Positions 16,301-19,870 of a stretch of DNA of 19,870 bases are shown here, in pieces. The notes below the pieces were generated by a model. It was not told the origin of the DNA. It made no database searches and was given only the letters and a program-made list of their open reading frames with translations. Position 1 is the stretch's first letter. The number at the start of each line of letters is the position of its first letter. Location of the stretch: assembly GCA_947461495.1 (NCBI GenBank), contig CANHLV010000004.1, forward strand, positions 1 to 19,870. Direction: 5' to 3'. Both the position numbers and the translations under genes were made by a program. The DNA is from Chitinophagaceae bacterium. GTDB lineage: Bacteria; Bacteroidota; Bacteroidia; Chitinophagales; Chitinophagaceae.

Positions 16301-17667
16301 GTTATATGGATAGTACTGTGTTTTTTGGTCAAAATTTCAAAAGCATGTCTCCGGGATTTGATTTTATTTTAGGAAGACAGCCAGATATAAATTGGCTCAA
16401 TCAAAAGGCTTCTAATGGATTAATTGCCAAAGACAGTAATTTCAATTCAATGCTTCAGCAGAATCTAGATCAAAAAATCACCCTGACTGCACAATTGGAA
16501 CCGGTTCGAGATTTGAATATTTCAATTAATTTAAGCAAATCATTTACTAAAAATTACAGTGAAACTTTCAGATATATTGATACCACATTTAATGGACAAA
16601 ATCCAACATTCAAACACCTTAATCCCTATGCAGGTGGTAGCTTTGAAGTCACTTATATCGCATTCAATACATTGTTTGGTAAATTCAATCCAAACTTGGT
16701 CTCTTCTACATTTAAAACTTTTGAGAGTAATAGGATAATTCTTTCAGAACGTTTAGGTAAATTGAATCCTTATACCAATAATCAGGTTGGCGCAGATGGT
16801 TATTATTATGGCTATGGTAAATATGCGGTTGATGTTTTAATACCTTCTTTTATTGCTGCCTATTCCGGACAAGATCCCAAATCGATAGGACTGTTAGATC
16901 AAGATAATGCTAATATCAGGTCTAATCCTTTCAAATCCATTATGCCCATGCCAAACTGGAAACTTGATTATAATGGTTTGAGTAAAGTTAAACCACTCGA
17001 CAAATTATTTACCAGCTTCACACTTACACACGGCTATAATGGCACATTGAGTATGAATGGTTTTACTTCTGCTTTATTATATCAGGATGTTTCTAAATAC
17101 GGTTATCCATCATTTTATGATACAGTATCCAAAAATTTTGTTCCCTTTTTCCTTGTTCCCAATGTAAGCATACAGGAGCAATTTTCTCCATTAGTGGGAG
17201 TGGATATGATGTTTGTCAATCAGATGCAGGCGAAATTTGAGTATAGTAAAACCCGCCAATTGAGCTTAAGTTTAAACGATTATCAACTTAGTGAAGTTAG
17301 AAGTACTGAATTTACTATTGGAGCAGGTTATCGTAAGAAAGGTTTGAAATTGTTAGCGGGCATTAAGTTGCCTGCATTTCTCAGCAAAAGCAAATCAGCA
17401 AAACTTGATAATGAAATTAATTTCAGAGTTGATTTCAGGGTAAGAGATAATGTTACTGCAAACAGCAGATTGGACCAGGATAACAACTTTGCCACTGGTG
17501 GTAGTAAAGAAACTTCAATAAGTCCTACAATAGACTATTTCTTAAGCAGCAGAATCAACATTAAGCTTTATTTCGATCAAAGAAGAGTGAAACCTTATAT
17601 TTCCTCGAGCGCACCAACTACAAACACAAGAGCAGGTATTCAGATTAGAATTTCTTTGGCACCTTAA
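10396..17667 (+). CDS. sprA: SprA/Sov, outer-membrane translocon of the type IX secretion system
   Basis: A giant 2423-residue outer-membrane beta-barrel, close in length to F. johnsoniae SprA and P. gingivalis Sov (about 2400-2500). It forms the channel through which T9SS cargo crosses the outer membrane and is also needed for gliding. A signal peptide spans residues 1-31 (hydrophobic core LFKLVVCLAFLLLF). Family landmarks include the N-terminal block YDYDLQRYIVYEKIGDKYY, the repeated blocks ending GNVNFPSKGTLIPGAQQLFG and GLRFDYL, the segment VYIDDFEGSKSGIDLR near residue 826, and an Asp/Asn-rich calcium-loop-like stretch DAEDLNKDNTLNETEEYF starting at about residue 1165. The C-terminal third is rich in alternating strands and ends in RAGIQIRISLAP with a typical barrel-terminal strand. 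The reading frame is intact throughout. Two predicted T9SS cargo genes lie in this window. A 9-bp repeat array begins 8 bp after the stop codon. Confidence 0.97.
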   Translation: MFFKRKFIHTLFKLVVCLAFLLLFNSNNTIAEIPFCSIDTTVNPNLPYPISDNRGDNFSSSSYNSFNAFQPSNLKDSIVYDYDLQRYIVYEKIGDKYYKTPVSYTFNEYWAIKNRQAEIEYFQKRGNAINILNRGKFLKPKLSLTDNLFNRLFGNGKIDIMPQGNVDITTGYQGQKIDNPTLPERARKNGGLDFQMNTQLNVNASIGDKLKFPINYNTLANFDLDNQLKLDYSGKDDEILKRFEAGNVNFPSKGTLIPGAQQLFGLKTQLQFGKLFITGVLANQKSQRQSVNLQGGTSATPFEIKADEYEENRHFLVSQYFKDNYNKVLSNLPAITAPVQILRMEVWVTNKNGTTTETRDIVGLADLGEVNPYLQPPTVNVLSGLPVPFNSSNDLLSNILNQPNARNSALVFNNLQNLGLNPVQDFEKTFARKLDSTQYTYNRQLGMLSLSQPLQTDEVLGVAFQYSYNGRIYQVGEFSQDVPPDSTTASQKVLFLKLLKATSQRPSLPIWKLMMKNVYTIGYGALSSTDFKLNVLYQEPGLGAKRYVPYGDKNLGSPIISLINLDRLNSQLDPQPDGVFDYVEGFTVVSQYSRIIFPVLEPFGRDLANQIYNNIPPTVTDTLFYALYDSIKAVAQQYPNLNRFVLKGTAKTSGSSEISIGYNIPKGSVTVSAGGRTLQEGLDYDINYDLGTIKMTNQAILNAGLPVQVNFENNATFGLQQRNYMGLRFDYLSKNTAKEQLSFGGTIVRLGERPFFTKVNYNEEPIRNTMYGIDASYRTDLPRLTKILDKLPFYSTKAPSSINAYAEAAYLQPGHSPQIGKGSNGLVYIDDFEGSKSGIDLRFPLISWVMSSTPAHATDRIGTELFPEALSNNSLEYGKSRSKLSWYQIEQTLQQIDAPNNPINDRNELSDPRVRQVYQKEIFPQRTTGFGESQLVTFDMAYYPKNKGPYNFEADPSKLNSSGTFIDPKSKFGGLMRSIDQPDFETSNIEFIEFWLQDPFILPQYANSTGGKLYFNLGNISEDVLKDGRRFYENGLNTPNAPSPVDNTIWGRVPRNPIQVTNAFSNIPEDRLYQDIGFDGMSDTAEVNFHATYLSSLATNFGTNSKAYQDAAADPSSDNYKNYRDAGFTGADGILKRYKSYNGPDGNSPISNGGEFSSAATLYPDAEDLNKDNTLNETEEYFQYIVDLKPKDATEMLIGNNFIVDKKEVPINLVNGAVRNETWYQFRIPIGGYDRKIGNIPDFKSIRFMRMFMTGFEDSVVLRFGLLQLTRNIWRKFQYKIDSTGLYAPTSYTPFNVEAVNIEENDKRTPLPYRTPRDIQRVQTLSNNGVTLLQNEQAMSLNFCNLRKGDAKGVFQTFANRDIRQFRKMQMYIHAEQSQNPANTIQDKDLTAVIRMGTDFVSNYYEIRVPLMLTPLTAGTNPDTDAYNDSLWYPSNAMDVDLDKLTKIKQARNVSSTPLGTIFRQLQENGQTYSVIGNPNLGEIRGILLGVENTSSLAACGQVWVNELRLSSINEQGGYAALGRVDVNLADLGTVSLSTNVHGRGFGTLEQRVTERYRDDFFQFDLSTNLELGKLLPKNSGISIPLYASITQSTSTPQYDPYDLDIKLKDKLNTSPSAQRDSIRNNAIDFNSVKTLNFTNVKKNKTNGKSPKIYDIENVDVSYSYIKTESHSPLVESNEVTKHRGAIGYNYSPQPKYIEPFKKIFAKSKTKWFDLIKDFNFSYLPSQLSFRADISRQFGAIKPRSVGESSYSVPETYDKYFTMQRDYIMRWNFTKSINFDYAATNNSRIDEPAGRIDTKEKRDTIWKNLMKGGRNTIFTQTANFAYTLPTSKFPLLDWTTMNVRYQASYKWIGASRLAVNLGNFLENGQQKEATVQFDFTKIYQKSKWIRQLDQPSNKADQQRWRNRITIVKDSVLTKSGKKVLKKKKIVDRSAVPYVSNGLKVFGKLATSLKQINLTASENASTRLPGYMDSTVFFGQNFKSMSPGFDFILGRQPDINWLNQKASNGLIAKDSNFNSMLQQNLDQKITLTAQLEPVRDLNISINLSKSFTKNYSETFRYIDTTFNGQNPTFKHLNPYAGGSFEVTYIAFNTLFGKFNPNLVSSTFKTFESNRIILSERLGKLNPYTNNQVGADGYYYGYGKYAVDVLIPSFIAAYSGQDPKSIGLLDQDNANIRSNPFKSIMPMPNWKLDYNGLSKVKPLDKLFTSFTLTHGYNGTLSMNGFTSALLYQDVSKYGYPSFYDTVSKNFVPFFLVPNVSIQEQFSPLVGVDMMFVNQMQAKFEYSKTRQLSLSLNDYQLSEVRSTEFTIGAGYRKKGLKLLAGIKLPAFLSKSKSAKLDNEINFRVDFRVRDNVTANSRLDQDNNFATGGSKETSISPTIDYFLSSRINIKLYFDQRRVKPYISSSAPTTNTRAGIQIRISLAP

Positions 17668-17675
17668 TAGATGCT

Positions 17676-17757
17676 GTTCAAAAGGTTCAATATTGTTTGT
17701 TCAAAAGGTTCAATATTGTTTGTTCAAAAGGTTCAATAAGTTCAATAAGTTCAATGG
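17676..17757 (+). repeat. GTTCAANNN 9-bp repeat array in the 3' region of sprA
   Basis: The order of units is GTTCAAAAG (17676), GTTCAATAT+TGTTT (17685), GTTCAAAAG (17699), GTTCAATAT+TGTTT (17708), GTTCAAAAG (17722), GTTCAATAA (17731), GTTCAATAA (17740) and GTTCAATGG (17749). The first four make an exact 23-bp direct duplication (17676-17698 and 17699-17721). The array begins 8 bp after the sprA stop codon. Its distal part (17722-17742) is an exact inverted match to 17802-17822 in the facing array, giving a 21-bp perfect stem. Confidence 0.95.
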
Positions 17758-17795
17758 GTCTCATTCAATTCGAAAATGTCATAGATTTACGTAAC

Positions 17796-17858
17796 CTTTT
17801 AAACTTATTGAACCTTTTGAACCTCCTGAACATTTTAAACATCTTGAACCTTTTGAAC
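17796..17858 (-). repeat. Inverted GTTCAANNN 9-bp repeat array in the 3' region of the SDR gene
   Basis: Seven contiguous 9-bp units fill the stretch. Read on the minus strand from the SDR side they are GTTCAAAAG, GTTCAAGAT, GTTTAAAAT, GTTCAGGAG, GTTCAAAAG, GTTCAATAA and GTTTAAAAG. The array begins 11 bp after the SDR stop codon and has the same sense-strand pattern as the sprA array, so the two face each other as a large imperfect inverted repeat with a 59-79 base centre depending on pairing. On the plus strand it reads openly as Leu-Leu-Asn repeats, which I regard as a by-product of the period, not a gene. No separate GC-rich terminator exists between these convergent genes, so the inverted arrays may serve as one. 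Confidence 0.93.
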
Positions 17859-17869
17859 AGGCGCTCACC

Positions 17870-18628
17870 TCAGCTTTCGCGATGAAAATAATAAGTACTG
17901 GCTTGTTGAACGGGCGTGACTGAAAGTTCGTTTATGCATATATGTTGGGGTAGGCTAGCAGTAAAGTAAATAATTGATGCGATGTCTTCACCTGTAAGTG
18001 GTTTCAAACCTTTGTATACTTGATCTGCTTTTTCTTTATCCCCTTTATATCTTACTACGGAAAATTCTGTTTCAACAGCACCGGGATGTATAGCTGTAAC
18101 CTTGATTCCAAATTTTAGAAGGTCAACTCTCATAGAACGTGAAATTGCATCTACAGCGAATTTGCTCGCACAATACACATTTCCGTTTTCATAAACCTCT
18201 TTTCCTGCTATTGAACCCATATTGAAAATATGAGCTTTGCTTTCTATCAAAAATGGCAGCAAAGCTTTTGTGACATAAAGTAACCCATTCACATTTGTTT
18301 GCATCATATTATCCCAGTCTTCGATGTCAGCATCTAAAAAACTATCTCTCCCTAAAGAAAGACCGGCATTATTAATCAATACATCTATTTTTTTCCACTG
18401 GTCATCAAGATTATTTAATGTAGCAAAAACGGTTTCTTTGTCTTGCACATTAAAATTCAATGTCAGAACTTTAGTATTGAATTTTTCTTCTAAATTTTGT
18501 TTTAAAGTTAGAAGTCTTTCATTTCTTCTGCCTGTTATGATCAAATCATATCCAGCTGCAGCAAATTTTTCTGCACAGGCTTTTCCAATTCCTGAAGTGG
18601 CACCGGTAATAAAAACTATTTTAGACAT
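17870..18628 (-). CDS. Short-chain dehydrogenase/reductase (YdfG-like)
   Basis: A 252-residue NAD(P)-dependent oxidoreductase with a Rossmann fold. The cofactor loop is TGATSGIG (8-15), the structural motif NNAG is at 86-89, and Asn114 sits in the NVNG motif. The catalytic Ser139 (NMGSIAG), Tyr152 and Lys156 (YCASK) are all present. The T-G-R-R segment after the second strand (residues 32-35) suggests NADP preference. The HPGAVETEFS motif and the C-terminal ELSVTPVQQAS resemble the YdfG group, which oxidises L-allo-threonine, serine and 3-hydroxy acids, but the substrate cannot be assigned. It is convergent with sprA across the inverted repeat arrays. The cargo gene ends 86 bp upstream on the same strand, and that gap shows no clear terminator or promoter. 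Confidence 0.92.
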   Translation of the reverse strand: MSKIVFITGATSGIGKACAEKFAAAGYDLIITGRRNERLLTLKQNLEEKFNTKVLTLNFNVQDKETVFATLNNLDDQWKKIDVLINNAGLSLGRDSFLDADIEDWDNMMQTNVNGLLYVTKALLPFLIESKAHIFNMGSIAGKEVYENGNVYCASKFAVDAISRSMRVDLLKFGIKVTAIHPGAVETEFSVVRYKGDKEKADQVYKGLKPLTGEDIASIIYFTASLPQHICINELSVTPVQQASTYYFHRES

Positions 18629-18714
18629 TTTATGTTGTTATGAAATTTATAATTCAAGGAAAATTAATATTGGATTTAGCGTAATTTAAAAAAACGATTA
18701 AGCTTTTTCAGTAA

Positions 18715-19870
18715 TTATTTGATTAAAACAACGGTCCCCTTTTTTTGTATTTTTTTATTTTCATAAGTCATGCCTTCCGCATACCAAACATATGTTCCTA
18801 TATTTTGAGTCATGCCTTTAAACATGCCATTCCAGCCTTCTCCGATTGTAGTGGTTTTAAAAAGTTGTTGCCCCCATCTGTTGTAAATGATAAAAATTTC
18901 CACTGACTTCATTCCTAATGCAATTGGTGTAAGTTTATCATTCGTGCCATCATTATTGGGACTAAATGCTGTTGGTACATAAATATCAGGAAGCATTTTA
19001 TAAAAATGAACTTTAATAGAATCTTCATCTCTGCAACCGATATTATTTGTAACAATCACTGTGTACATAATATCATCATAAGGCAATGAAACAGGATTGG
19101 GGATATTGTTACTACTTAACCATTGCGTAATAGGTGCCCATAAATAATTGGTACCACCGGTTGCATTCAATTGCAAAGGTTGATTTTCGACAACTGAAGT
19201 ATCGGAAGGACCAGCATTGGCAATAACTCTTTCGATATTTACACGAATGGTGTCGTTTACGGTTTTAGGACATCCTAAAGTGTCTCTTACGCTAACTATA
19301 TAGTCAATGTAGTTTCCGGTAACATTTGAGGCCGTGGGATTGGAAATATTGATATTGTTTAAAAAGTCTGATGGAGCCCATGTATAATAACTTCCCCCGC
19401 TGGAATGCAAATAAGCACTAGTTTTCCAGCAAATAGCCGTGTCTCTTCCGGCATTGGCAGCAGGATAAGGAATGGTTTTTATTTTAATGGAATCTGTATC
19501 AAAACAGCTACCAATATTTCCTTGAACGTAATAAGTTGTGAAAAGAGTTGTTGGTGTTGCAATCGGATTGGCCGCTAATGGATTATTCAAAGTGCCTGCG
19601 GGTGACCAAACAAATTTAAGCGCATTGCCAAATGTTTTGAGCACTACGCCATCAGTTCTACAAATGGTAGTATCATTAGCTGTTTTAAGGGTAACAGTAT
19701 CTACCACGCGTACACGAACAGAATCTCTGTTGGCACAACCAGCATTGTCACTGTAGTTGATATAATAAGTTGTATCTCTAGTTGGTTGAACAATTGGATT
19801 TTGAATATTTTGATTGTTGATATTATAATTCGGAGTCCAGAAATAATTTCCTTGAACATTAGTGCTGGCA
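18715..19870 (-). CDS. 3' part of a large cell-surface protein with Ig/PKD-like repeats and T9SS type B sorting domain
   Basis: The frame is open to the window edge (in frame from 19869), so this is the C-terminal 384 residues of a longer protein; the GTG at 19707 is internal and not a start. About three and a half repeats of roughly 75-85 residues are visible, each with a W-[TSA]-P motif, an N-P-x-A/V step, a T-x-Y-x-V/I strand and a GCxxxDSIxVxV-type end. These fit the PKD/Ig-like modules common in Bacteroidota adhesins. The last ~90 residues begin PDIYVPTAFSPNNDGTND and include IYNRWGQQLFKT, the gliding-motility-associated C-terminal (CHU_C) domain used as a T9SS type B sorting signal. The protein should be exported through SprA and attached to the cell surface or released. 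Its N-terminal function lies outside the window. Confidence 0.92.
   Translation of the reverse strand, partial: ASTNVQGNYFWTPNYNINNQNIQNPIVQPTRDTTYYINYSDNAGCANRDSVRVRVVDTVTLKTANDTTICRTDGVVLKTFGNALKFVWSPAGTLNNPLAANPIATPTTLFTTYYVQGNIGSCFDTDSIKIKTIPYPAANAGRDTAICWKTSAYLHSSGGSYYTWAPSDFLNNINISNPTASNVTGNYIDYIVSVRDTLGCPKTVNDTIRVNIERVIANAGPSDTSVVENQPLQLNATGGTNYLWAPITQWLSSNNIPNPVSLPYDDIMYTVIVTNNIGCRDEDSIKVHFYKMLPDIYVPTAFSPNNDGTNDKLTPIALGMKSVEIFIIYNRWGQQLFKTTTIGEGWNGMFKGMTQNIGTYVWYAEGMTYENKKIQKKGTVVLIK

Noticed and set aside
17676..17858. CRISPR array
   Set aside because: Units are contiguous 9-mers with no unique spacers of 25-40 bp and no cas genes nearby.
17697..17885. Plus-strand open frame with Leu-Leu-Asn repeats after sprA
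   Set aside because: A by-product of the 9-bp period in the inverted array; both edges coincide with the repeats and it overlaps the SDR 3' end.
1..19870. Phage, plasmid, toxin-antitoxin, defence or biosynthetic cluster
   Set aside because: Every long frame is a recognisable core or T9SS-related gene; no integrase, transposase, paired small toxin genes or modular synthase is present.

Overview
The window looks like chromosomal DNA of a Bacteroidota member, most likely of the Chitinophagales/Sphingobacteriia type. This is inferred from gene content: SprA of the type IX secretion system (T9SS), a compact 291-residue primary sigma factor without region 1.1, proteins ending in T9SS type A and type B sorting domains, low GC, almost no Shine-Dalgarno sequences, and two good matches to the Bacteroidota -7 box TAnnTTTG. 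I cannot name a genus. No IS element, prophage, CRISPR array, tRNA or rRNA is visible.

Layout. Positions 1-39 hold the first 13 codons of a minus-strand gene, possibly an M20 dipeptidase. A 242-base gap follows, containing a 21-bp two-part hairpin (205-259). A minus-strand block (282-3011) encodes a START-like domain protein, an LptF/LptG-type LPS exporter permease and a Tat-signal superoxide dismutase, the last two overlapping by 8 bp. Plus-strand genes then encode the primary sigma factor (rpoD), the 2-oxoglutarate dehydrogenase E2 subunit (sucB) and an RsmB-type rRNA methyltransferase. rpoD and sucB each end in a clear intrinsic terminator; the second terminator runs straight into the methyltransferase start codon. 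The methyltransferase converges with zero spacing on a secreted S8 protease, which lies downstream of fabH. fabH diverges from ruvA across a small palindrome-bearing intergenic region. ruvA is followed after 29 bp by the 7.3-kb sprA. The right end carries a minus-strand short-chain dehydrogenase and the 3' part of a large T9SS type B cargo protein that runs off the edge.

How the genes fit together. Most genes are core functions: sigma factor, TCA cycle, fatty-acid initiation, Holliday-junction processing, rRNA modification and LPS export. The coherent theme is the cell surface and T9SS: SprA is the outer-membrane translocon channel, and the S8 protease and the Ig-like repeat protein are both predicted cargo.

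I found no convincing new multi-gene system. The most unusual non-coding signal is a pair of 9-bp-period minisatellite regions (2535-2624 and 17676-17858). Their arrays start within about 15 bp of stop codons (START-like gene, sprA, SDR gene) and, read in the sense direction of the adjacent gene, fit one loose pattern, GYTSRAWAR. Genes with classical terminators (rpoD, sucB) have no such array.
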